From the NCBI RefSeq assembly GCF_964340395.1, contig NC_135562.1, positions 17,559,985-17,623,984 on the forward strand: DNA of 64,000 nt, given 5' to 3'. Below the pieces are notes generated by a model. The model was given only the letters and a program-made list of their open reading frames with translations. It made no database searches and was not told the origin of the DNA. This document shows, in pieces, positions 1 to 15,700 of the stretch. Within the stretch, counting starts at the first letter, position 1, and every line of letters begins with the position of its first letter. This stretch comes from Glandiceps talaboti. Its lineage: Eukaryota > Hemichordata > Enteropneusta > Spengelidae. A program made the position numbers and the translations under genes.

Positions 1-7
1 GTATCAC
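1..7 (+). other. 3' end of the untranslated first exon of SULT gene A
   Basis: The window opens with GTATCAC followed by the donor GTAAGT at position 8. The bases after it match the start of gene E's 5'-UTR intron (from 49500), where the exon ends in GTATCAG. This is therefore read as the last bases of gene A's non-coding exon, truncated by the window edge. The matching acceptor is TTTCAG at 1364-1369. Inferred from paralogue comparison; no transcript evidence. Confidence 0.5.
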
Positions 8-1414
8 GTAAGTCTAAACCTAAAGATCACCAATAATAATTGACCATGGTAGAGATATGACATTATTTTGCCCAGATCTGAAAGCACAGATTCAAGGGTA
101 GACTGTATGAATTTGGATGGACAAAGCCTTTAAAAAAAGTGTATTCAACAGCGTAACGCCAGGAGAAAGTACACTAAATCATAGACTGCATTCAAATTCT
201 ACACATGTGGACAAAATTATGTATATGTATTGAGTACGAAATAAGGCTTAAGGGTACACGAAATACTAAAGTTTAAATTTGATATTATAGTATGGAATTG
301 ACAGAATTACTTGAACAAAGCTTATAAAAGCCATGTCAAGTAGAGAGGTTATATGTAAAGCGGTCGTTATATTGTGTTTGAATGAATCATTAAATAGTTT
401 GTCATCTACCTTTAGGCTATCTTTCAACAGCAATATGAATTCTAAGGATTCACAATCAAGATCGGAGTTGTATGGAAAGTGTAGTCTACGCTACACTACG
501 TCATTGTGAATCAAACAACCTTTAGTTGTACCCTTTCAAAACGTCGCTCAGTTAGTGCAAAGGACACCAGTGGCTTACTGAGTCCAGTATTTGTTTGAGA
601 ATAGCATATGGTCAAGTAATGGATCGATTTCCATTGCAATGGCACCTAAGTAATCTAATCTGTTTGAACCAGTTCAGTTGTAATGGCATGATTTTACATT
701 AATGTAAACAAGCATAATTATATAGTAACTGTCTTCTAACCAATTGTTCATCGTACCGTAAGGAAGACATCCGGTTTACACCTGGTTTCCGTCCAGTTTA
801 CTGTTACCTTTCATTGGCTATGTTTTATAATAACAACGCTGGCACCAATTAGAAATTGCACGTTTCACCTAAAAGATATCAAGAGATCTAATGAATGCAA
901 TTTCTTGTAAATTTTGTCAAATTTAATTGAAGACAAGTGCAACATCAAATGTAGACATCAAACATTCACGTCCACTTATCTGCTTCTAGTTTAAATGGTT
1001 TTGAAAATTTAACGTACATAGACAAAACGTTATGTAAAATGTTTTGTGCGATGGGCCGAGGCCTTAGCATTTGAAATAAACTTAACTAACGATATGCTCT
1101 TTAACTGTACAATTGACAGTTCCTTATTGGTTTCTGTGTATTTTGTGTCAATACGGAACCAATGAACGATAACACGAAACAGGCAGTAATATACAATGTA
1201 CGACAGTATAGTAGTTAAGGCTTGTCGGACAATTTTCCTTTCTATTCCATGACTGATTATGCATCACCCAGTGACCATTTTTTCGAATTATATCATGGTA
1301 GCGGGACATCCTGTAGATTAATTACACATCACAAACTTACATCCTATCCTTTCGTCTTGTCTATTTCAGATCTAGAACAATTTTGGTAGATCATATATAG
1401 TTAAGACCTTTGCA

Positions 1415-6351
<4,937 letters not shown>

Positions 6352-6423
6352 CAGCTCAGTGGACAGAAATGGTGGAACTGACTGGACAGGACATCTTATT
6401 TTTAGACTAAAGCAATGTTTTTC

Positions 6424-6429
6424 AATAAA
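6424..6429 (+). promoter_or_regulatory. polyadenylation signal of gene A
   Basis: Canonical AATAAA 73 bases after the stop. The homologous position reads AATAAT in gene B and TATAATC in gene C, so the signal is degraded there. Confidence 0.6.
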
Positions 6430-7660
6430 ATCAAATTGCAGAAACAAAAACAACTATAGTACATGACACAACCTCTTTAAGGGACGAGATCAATAGTTCA
6501 TTGTAGGACAAAAAACTAAATTCTTTACTTTGTGGGTGGGAATTTGAGCACTTTTAGTTGTCATACAACAAAATTGATTTTTACAAAATGTTGTCAAAAT
6601 GAGAAATGGAAGAATTCTTGCTATAGTAAAATTTACTTCATAATGGCTTTATATTCATAGCACTACATGCTACTACATACAGATTTGAAATTGATTGTGT
6701 GGTTTAAAGCAATTTCCAATTTTGGTCAATTCAGTTAGGGGGGGGGGGTCTGAGGCCGAAGTATAACAATTCACTACCTACATGGAACTATTGATCTCAC
6801 CCCCTTTAGGAACTGGACTTTGATTTAAGGGAATCTTCAATTTATAGTAATCTTTGAATTCATATACCAAATCGAGGACACATTTATACTGGCACTTAAA
6901 CTATACCTTTTAATAACATACCTGACTTTTTCCAGTCTTGAATGTGTTTTTTTAATGAGTTGGTAGTAAATATGACTGTTGAATTTCAGTAGTTATAATT
7001 AGCATAACCAGTCTTCTGTATTCGATGACATACCATCCAACACATCATGTATCGTGTAACAAAATTAATAAACATTAAAGTTACTTAGTGAATTTTAAGT
7101 TTGTCCTTTAAGTTGATGTTCAGTCATAAGTACCTTAAATTTGTAACCCTACTTCTAGCAATGTTGGAGTCAAATTGTATGATGTCTCTTGGTATAAAAC
7201 TTCTAGGGTTATTGAAGAATTCGCTGTTTTACCTTGAAGATGAAGGCCACGGTCAAACCTTAATACCCAGACTTACAGCCTGTCTTGAGAAACACAGATG
7301 AAGACATGTGAGCGGTGTCCCTAGATCCAAAACATCATAGGTTATTGAAAGATATGCTACTTGACTTTGATGATAGAGGTCAGGATCAAAAGTCAGTGTA
7401 TAAAGAGAAAACTAACTCTGTCAAAGTTCGAGGTCTCAGTTGAACGCTTACTCGATATAATGTGGGGTAGATACCTGTATAACGTCTTATGTGTCACACT
7501 CTTAGAGATGAGAGACAATGTATTATTTAGTGCAACCATGGCCTACAGGTTATTAAACGTCAAAGTTCACAAACTAAATGACGTGAAAAATCACTCTACC
7601 GTGTTTGCTATTTGTACCAGGTTTAGTTGAAATTGAATGTCAGAGATGAGGCTGATCACA

Positions 7661-7890
7661 GAAGGATGGACGAGCAGACAGACACAGAGATATATACGAA
7701 TATACTAATTAGTTGATTTCATTAATATGCAAATTTCTCTAATTAAACATTAATTACAATTAAGCCAGCCGATTTTTAGAAAATGATGACACAGACAGAC
7801 AGACAGCCAGACAGACAGACAGACACACACACAGACACACAGACACACCTTCCCCTTTTAATACCTCCCGTACCCTTACGGGAGGTAAAA
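7661..7890 (-). repeat. dispersed repeat with a TTTTTACCTCCCGTAAGG head
   Basis: Read on the minus strand the segment starts with TTTTTACCTCCCGTAAGG and runs into GTCT/GTGTCT repeats. The same head followed by CTGTCCGTCTGT recurs on the plus strand at about 59951. At 7862-7887 it forms a perfect hairpin with 11-bp arms TACCTCCCGTA and a 4-base loop. Probably one family of non-autonomous repeat; right boundary unclear. Confidence 0.5.
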
Positions 7891-8149
7891 ATGGCGGCCG
7901 ATCGTCGGGATATCGGGTATGCCACAACACTGTAGAATTTTCAAGACGAGGAAATATTGATGAAAATATCCATAACCAAAATGATACTATTTATGATCGT
8001 AAATTCATAACAACACTGTACAGGTACATGCATTTTGCAACGTATCGCAGGCACGCGTATGGCTGTGTGTATATTGTAGGTAAACCTGCTTTATCTTGGT
8101 ATACCAACTGTTTGAATCAAACGAAAAGCGCCCTCGTGTTAAACAGTCC

Positions 8150-8240
8150 ATACATCGGAAAGGTCGAGGGTGAATTGTCAAACTTGGGCAGCCGAGTAGC
8201 TAGGAGTTGAGACTTCCTGCCACACTGCACTACTTAGCAG
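8150..8240 (+). other. untranslated first exon of SULT gene B
   Basis: A block beginning near 'aaggtcgagggtgaattgt' and ending TTAGCAG|GTAAGC matches the corresponding exons before genes C (20128-20238) and D (35186-35262), including 'aggagttgaga'. The acceptor that would join it to the ATG exon is TTTCAG at 12687-12692. The 5' limit (transcription start) is unknown. Confidence 0.5.
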
Positions 8241-8611
8241 GTAAGCGTAGACCTTTGTATTGAAGATGACACAGATATAAAATTATACCTCATCATTAAA
8301 CATCTGATTTGCATATATCCGTACAGCAAATTGCATAACAACAATACAAATTTGTAAACATTAATGTAGGTCATGCAAATACACTCTACGAAAGTACAAA
8401 TATTGCAAGCATAGAGATAAATGCAGCATTTAATTTTATTTTTGAGATTATCTCCAAACACACCGAAAATGGAGCATGAGAAAATATTGCAACTGTGCAT
8501 TGTCCCCAGAGTTCACTCAATTGACTGTAAGCGATAGGTAGTAAAGATCATACATGCAAATTAGATGTTGTGATTGCATGAATATCATTGAGTGCATACC
8601 TATGTACGCGT

Positions 8612-8628
8612 AGGTCACCTTGTGACCC
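8612..8628 (+). promoter_or_regulatory. possible nuclear-receptor-type inverted half-sites in gene B 5' intron
   Basis: AGGTCA-CCTTG-TGACCC lies in a block conserved in the 5'-UTR introns of B, C (20641-20657, AGGTCA/TGACTC) and D (35763-35779, AGGTCG/TGATCT). The half-site resemblance is seen directly; any receptor binding is inference, and conservation may only reflect duplication. Confidence 0.25.
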
Positions 8629-9019
8629 ATGACCCGTAGATTTATTGGCTTCAACATTAACATCATTTTCAATGTATGTTTTACTACTTTCTCTATCTAC
8701 TCGCTTTATTCATAGAGTGGAGGGCCTATGCTTCATTGTTGAAAGTAACCTGCGATTACTAGTACAGTGGATTTCACGAAATATAAAGTCTGGTGAGACT
8801 GACTACAAAATTATGCATTCAGATACACAAAACAGATAGCAAAGATTGACCCCTCGCTGTGAATGCGTTTAATTGTGTGGTATGTGTGGTCACTGTAGAC
8901 AACTGAACACTGCATGTATGCTTGTGTCTAGGATTAGGATGTGTCCACAATTAGAAGTTGGCTGATAAGTCAGAACACGTTTCTATGAATTAGTACTACC
9001 ACCATACACTTCATAGATA

Positions 9020-9363
9020 TGCACGAGTCAATGTAATGCCCGAGGGACCCCACCTCGGGCGATACGGGACAAATGTGGGGGATTAGGCTGTGTTTGCCAT
9101 GAAACAATGCCCGAGGGGTGGGGCAATTGCCTCTTATTGATCTCCCTAGTCATTTTCACGGACGTAAAAGAGTGGTTGTGTGTCAGTCAGAATTTTTGAA
9201 TGCGGTGGGGGAGATATTGGAAGTTTTACTTGTTTTAGGTGAGGATTTTCCAGAATGTCTTGCCCGAGGGGGTGGGGCATTTGACAAATTTTATAAGACT
9301 AATTTCCAAATCCCCCACTATGCCCCGAGGTGGGGAGGGTGGGGGTTGACATTGACTTGTGCA
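9020..9363. mobile_element. GC-rich inverted-repeat element, probable MITE
   Basis: The ends are inverted copies: TGCACGAGTCAATGT on the left and ACATTGACTTGTGCA on the right. Inside are several copies of a GCCCGAGGGGTGGGG-like word in both orientations. The GC-rich composition differs sharply from the AT-rich surroundings. No target duplication is clear, so it is called from the inverted ends and composition only. Confidence 0.45.
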
Positions 9364-9584
9364 ATAGGGTGTACAGGGAGAGACTTACGGAGACTGTCCT
9401 AAAAACATGAGCAATGAAACATTCTTAGACTACCATGTTTACCATGTGTCTACTGCAGTAGTAGACCAAAGACCTTTTAGATCATTCATATCTTAAGTAG
9501 ACCCCATTGTAGACCAAAATACACAATCACCGATAAGAAAATGTCAACTAGTGAATTAGCTGGGAGAAATTCCGAACTAGTATG

Positions 9585-9658
9585 TACGTGTATGTATGTA
9601 TGTATGTATGTATGTATGTATGTATGTATGTATGTATGTGTATGTCTGTCTGTCTGCC

Positions 9659-9701
<43 letters not shown>

Positions 9702-9876
9702 GTGTGTGTGTGTGTGCGTGTGTGCTTGTGTGTATGTACATGTGTGTATGTATGTATGTATGTATGTATGTATGTATGTATGTATGTATGTATGTATGTA
9801 TGGTATGTATGTATGTATGTGTGTATGCATGTATGTATGTATGTATGTATGTATGTATGTATGTATGTATGTATGC
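9585..9876 (+). repeat. (GTAT)n / (GTCT)n / (GT)n compound microsatellite
   Basis: Long tetranucleotide array in gene B's 5'-UTR intron. It is the source of the VCMYVCMY and YIHTYIHT open frames on both strands, which are not genes. Confidence 0.95.
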
Positions 9877-10038
9877 ATATCAGATGCTTTACTAACGCCA
9901 CTTTGCATGATCAGACCTAATCTTTCATAGCCTTGGATCATGTATGGTACCTAAATACATTTACCTACCAATGCTTTATCACACGTAATTTTGTTTAACA
10001 CCCAATATTGTTCGGGCATATGTATGCCTATCATTGAC

Positions 10039-11930
10039 TATGGCGTAGAATGCCTGCCAATATTCGAAAATGCAATACTGCAATGACTATATGCGATAAT
10101 GCGATGACTACATGCGATATGACTACATGAGATGACTACATGCGATATGACTACATGAGATGACTACATGCGATATGACATGAGATGACTACATGCGATA
10201 TGACATGAGATGACTACATGCGATATGACTACATGCGATATGACTACATGAGATGACTACATGAGATGACTACATGCAATACTGCGATGCGAGATGATGA
10301 CATGATATGCAGCGATTTTGTAATGACGTTATGCCATTCGTAGATTATTCAATATGCATAATGCGAGTATTAATATGAAACATGCTAGGGAGTACTGTCT
10401 TACAAGAAGAAACAGGTCAAGAATGAACCGGTCAATACACGTGGTCTCCGTTGTCTCAGTCTGAATTGTTTTCGTAGGCGTCTGCCCATGGCTTCCATGT
10501 CGACCACAGCCTCCATAATCCGTAATTTACAGACGAGTGTTCATTCCTTACTGGTAGACCTGCAATCACTAAATTATAGAAACTTTGATGGCTTCCAACG
10601 GAAGTGTGTAACCCTTCTGCGTCTTGCATTTAATTTAGACACTTTGGGCATAATTGACAAGGACGTCGTAAGTCACGTTCACTTTGCTATCGAGGAACTT
10701 TGTCCACTCGATTCTGATGAAGGCTACAGAGCATATCTGCTTAAGTCACCCAACCATCGTGGAAGGCCGTCCTTCAATATTCCTGAAAACCAATTAAGGC
10801 TCTTAGGGGTAGACCATTTGATATCCTGGGGGGGGGGGCTTGGAAGATTGGTGGAGAGTCATTATTTTTTTTCCCACCTGCTTGCCTTAGATTTTTTTTT
10901 CTCCTTCACCTATGCTGGCAACTTTTTTTTTCTTTGCTTCTTTGAGATATCCGGATTTTTTTTACGTCAATATTGAACACCTACTTTTGTTGCCACAATT
11001 TTCTGTTTGGTTTTCGCACAGAGTAATTCAGAGAGTAAAAAGATGCTGTTCTATCACACACAGATTTTATTTAGAAAACTACATAGTTCATACATGTTTG
11101 ATTTTCAATTAAATAAACATCATTGACAGTTTTTATGCCATGGTATGATGACACACTGAAAATACAAATCGGAAACTTGATTGGTGAGCTCAAACATTCA
11201 GATATACCGGTCAGTTTCTTCAGCTTGGGAGGGGGGGGGTGTCAGTGTTTTTTTTCCATTGGGCCGACAAAAAGTCACTGACCCCCGTGAATAAAATTTC
11301 ATAGCATCTGACAGTAAGTTGTAGAGGGAAGAGCTTTGAGACTGGGATATGTCCACCTCTTGTGTGAGTGTGTGAATGGGGGGGGGGGTTCTAGGGTCTG
11401 AGTGTAATGTACGCAAATGCGGCGGTAATTAAGTTGCCAACGGTGACTTTTTAATGAATGACAAACCCGTTCATCTGTAATACTAGCTTTTTTTCATTCG
11501 GGGGCAGTAGTCCGAGGGGCAGTTGTCTGGGGGGCAATTGTCCGGGGGTAGTTGTCCTTCGGGGGCAATTGTCCTGTTACCAGTCATCTCATGTAGTCAC
11601 ATCGCATGTAGTCATCTCATGTAGTCACATCGCATGTAGTCATCTCATGTAGTCATATCGCATGTAGTCATCTCATGTAGTCATATCGCATGTAGTCATT
11701 GCAGTATCGCATGCAGTCATTGCAGTATCGCATGTAGTCATCATGTAGTCACATCGCATGTAGTCATCGCATGTAGTCATATCGCATGTAGTCATCTCAT
11801 GTAGTCATATCGCATGTAGTCATCGCATTATCGCATGTAGTCATTGCAGTATTGCATACAGTCATTGTGGTATTGCATATAGTCATTGCAGTATTGCATT
11901 TTCGAATATTGGCAGGCATTCTATGCCATA
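10039..11930. mobile_element. 1.9-kb DNA transposon with satellite-like inverted ends
   Basis: The left end (from 10039) begins TATGGCGTAGAATGCC and the right end closes with its complement GGCATTCTATGCCATA. Both are flanked directly by CATTGAC (10032-10038 and 11931-11937), a 7-bp target duplication. Each terminal 250-350 bp is built of tandem 'gactacatgcgatat' / 'gactacatgagat' units in opposite orientation. The interior carries an integrase-related exon (10488-10809), poly-G and poly-T runs, and GGGGCAATTGTCC subrepeats near the right arm. It sits in gene B's 5'-UTR intron. Superfamily not recognised from what is visible. Confidence 0.75.
10488..10809 (+). pseudogene. N-terminal fragment of an integrase-core-domain protein family
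   Basis: The open frame from MASMSTTASIIRNLQ to GRPSFNIPENQLRLL has normal amino-acid composition. It ends in the short GRP-x-F-x-I-x3-QL-x2-LL motif that, from memory, precedes the helix-turn-helix and DDE integrase core in a family common in fish and invertebrates. After about 10809 the frame runs into 'VDHLISWGGG', poly-G and poly-T, and no catalytic core follows. The fragment is therefore truncated, either by internal deletion of the element or as an isolated first exon. It is centrally placed within the 10039-11930 element. Family assignment is moderate and needs a profile search. Confidence 0.4.
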
Positions 11931-12728
11931 CATTGACTATATATCACCTATACATATAACTTCTAAGTGAATAAATGTACAGGCGTGGCTATTTGTCCTC
12001 TGCACTGACGTAACATTGGTCATGCTACCTACAACAGATATTGCCTGATCTTTACTGTACTGTTTACATTATAATTGTATAGATATAGATCCCAACAGTA
12101 CAAGTTTCAAATTTTCATACAATCTTTTCAGTGTCTCATGCTGCAACATGAAAATGCCATCTGTTTCTACCTTGATAACTGGAAAGATAACATTTCCAAA
12201 TTGTAATACGTTACTCAATTTTGAAACATTATCAGGATTTTAAAAAAATACATTATTGGTTTAAATATATTACTACATTAACGGGTACTTGATACGTTAT
12301 CGGTTATTTTGAAATATTATCGGTACATTTTCACTACAATATCAGACTGATACATTATTGGTTAAATGAAACGGCACATAATGGTCTATCAAAATTCGTT
12401 TTTCATTGCTTTACTTTACTTCAGTTATGAAAAAATAAACAAGACTACATTTACTGTATTTCCATCAGCTATTGTATTTCAATCTACTGGTCATCACACT
12501 TTACCAATGGCATTCAGTGTACATCCGGACTAATGTCAAAGTTTTTTTTATACTGTTGGACAACTTTTTATCCTCATATTCCATCTTATATAAATACGAA
12601 TTACAGAATTATACCATGGTATCAGGTTTCTATCTCCTTTCCCTACCTTAACAACATCTCAAAAAGTGTCTTCTATTTCTTGCCAATTTCAGAATAATTG
12701 TGGGGGGACATATTTGTGGCTTTTTCCA

Positions 12729-15700
12729 ATGGATGAAAAGGATTTCATTTTATTGCATTTTCCAAGAGCTAAGGTAAAGAAGCTGAAAATTCGCCCTGAT
12801 GATTTGATCTCAATTACATATCCTAAATCTGGTAAGAATTAAATATTACAATCCAATTCACTTGTCGTGTATATTGATATTTTGTTTGGTTTGGTTTGGT
12901 TATTATTTTACATATTATTTATTTATTAGCACCTAACAGGCACAGTCCATGTGGGGCTACATGAATTGTTAATGACAATCAGTGCATGTGTCCATGCTTC
13001 CATGTACACATAGATCTGTCCGTGGACAGTCTTTAATATATCTGACACTTTGCAAATATTTGGATTATCAAATCTAACTCTTTTTGTTTGCATTGTATCT
13101 TGTACTTTTGGAAACATGGGAATACATGGAAAATAAGTGTAATTACTATTGTCATTTTAGGTGCCACGGCAACAACAAATTTGTTTTCTGATAAGGCACT
13201 CTGAATCGCCACTGAAAGTAACGTTGTATACATGCAATACTGTCATGTGCCCTTCGTGCTTCGCTCACTATACAGAAGAGCACCACAATTTAACACCTTT
13301 CGTAACTGCCTTGACTAGACAAGTAAAGTAATGAAGTTTTTAATACGTAATGCTGTACCAGTTTGAAACTAGACCACTGGTTTCCATGCATGGCAACCAT
13401 AATTTGAGTAATGAGTGGTTTTAGCTCCCAACGGGCAGCTTGGAGGGGCTATATGAATGCCCCACGTTCATCCACCCGCCCATATATAAAGTATGATAGT
13501 CTCTGGCACCCATAAGTCAATGTTTATCAAACCTGGCACAAATGCCATACACTACACTGTGCATATGCCTTTCATTTAATGTTTCGACATTGTCCTTTTT
13601 GACAAAATGGTTACCAAATCTGTCCAGCAAATGCATAGGTTGTTATATGAAGACACCATTCAAGTGTGTTCAAGTCCCTCAACATTAGCAAATAATAGGA
13701 TTTCTTAGGAGACCTTACGTTTTGACCTTTAACAATGTTTTCAATGTTAAAAAGCCATAACTCGAGTGGTTGAATACACAGACTCCTTTCAAGTGTTTCC
13801 CCTTATATTGTGAACGATAAGCTTCCTTTTCTATCTTTACTGCCATCCTCATGGTCACATAGCAAAGTCCTCAATATCTTATGAAGTTTTGTGTATAGAG
13901 ACACTTTACACATGTCTTTACCTCTGTTTATCGAGATAAAATTCCAAGGCAAACACTAAGCTTTGATCATGACCTTCACCTTCAGGGTAAAATTGCACGC
14001 TTACCATGTTGACAGCCTTCTGTCTTTCAACTTCATCGTCAACGTCAAATTCAAATGTGCTCAATAACTTCGACAGTTCTGTTCATAGGGTCCTCATTCA
14101 ATTTGTCTACACTACTATAAATAGGGGTAACCGTTATGATAAGATTGTAGCACTTAAATGTCATACATCAACAAACAGTATAATCTGTGTAGTGTTGAGG
14201 TCCATGTCTTTGAAAGTAGAAGAAATGTTCAAATTGTTGTGTGGTGTACCTTGTCATATGTGGCTAACGATTTATCTGTTCATGTTGCTATTTCGCCAAT
14301 CATTATGTTCCATATCTGAAAATACCTTATTACAGGGAATGGCACTCCAGAAATACCCTTTTCATAAACTATGGGTTCTGGAGAGTCATTTGTTAAATTC
14401 ACGATTTGACATCAATTTCAATTACTTCAGATGTCAGAGAAACATCAAGTTTATCTTGTGCCTGTATAGGGTATCTTTGCTTTGGGCCATTGTATGACTC
14501 TCGAGTCAGCAGAAATAATATGCCCATGGTTTGCTGCACAATGAATGTTCATGAGGGATATTTTACAATGAAATGAATAAGCACTCAGAAATTAAAGTGT
14601 GGCCTATACTGTGAGTTTTTTGTATTTTGCAATTGATTTAATTGAAATTCTGCCAGTGACATTTCACTCTCAACATTGCGTGTGCTAGTGTGATGTCAAA
14701 TATTACAATCAGTACAAATTATTATATTAACATTTATAGGAACAAATTGGATCAAACACATTATAAGATTACTACTAAATAATGGGACTGTAGAAGATTC
14801 CGAATCGATACCTGAGGAAACCAGAGGAGGTCATTTGGAGCTTATAGCTGCCGAGGAAGATGATCATCCATCCATCTATGCATATAAAAAATTGGGTTAT
14901 CCTGATATATGTTTTAATATGGAGACACTACAGTCACCTCGATACTTTGGAACGCATATGAAAATTGATTGGTTGCCTGGTAATCTGCCCGAGTCAAAGG
15001 TAAGATTTCCTACTTATACCCTTTAAATATCCGAATAAAATTTCAAATGAAATGAATGTTTTAATGCTTTAAAAGGAGATTTCTTTCTGTCTAATTACAT
15101 TCACATCTAGATATTACTTTTCGTCTTCTCTTTTCTAGATTATATACCTTGCAAGAAACCCAAAAGATGTATGTGTTTCAATATTTTTCAATATTCAATG
15201 TCTGACCGTGGATCACACAGTGGAGAAAGACAGTGAACTATTTTGTCAAACAGTTGATGGTTTTGTAAACGGAACACTACCAAGTATGTAAACGATTCAA
15301 ACAAAGAAAATTGTTATTAGCTCATTTCATGACCTTTGGTGCGGCTCCTCAGACGTACATACATACATACATACATACATACATACATACATACATACAT
15401 ACATACAGATTGGAAATCCATTAACCCCATTTTATATTTCACACTTATTTTTGTATTGCAGTGGAGCAGGGTATGTGGCATGAACATGTACTGTCATGGT
15501 GGGAGAGAAGAAATGAACAAAATATTCTCTTTATGAAATATGAAGATATGCGACGGGTAAATATATTGTCAAATACATACCGTATTATACACACATACAC
15601 TCATTTTATTACAGGAGCTAGAACAAGTGAAAAAGGAAGGCATATTTCAAAGTATCCACAGCATTAAATGTGTAGGATGTATAATGTTAGTAACATTCAT

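Larger units (their letters stand above)
6352..8149 (+). other. spacer between gene A and gene B
   Basis: Holds the gene A 3' UTR with AATAAA at 6424-6429, then 3'-flank blocks shared with the spacers after B (17.7-18.95 kb) and C (30.7-31.7 kb), for example the 'catacctgactttttccag' block. No convincing gene seen; the short open frames at 7101-7301 and 7361-7630 lie in these duplicated non-coding blocks. Confidence 0.7.

Noticed and set aside
10039-11930. Simple inverted minisatellite arising by local slippage
   Set aside because: Unique matching termini and flanking CATTGAC duplications point to one transposable element instead.
14006-14497. 163-codon open frame in gene B intron 1
   Set aside because: No recognisable domain, composition like the surrounding AT-rich intron, and no splice signals or homologous frame in other copies.
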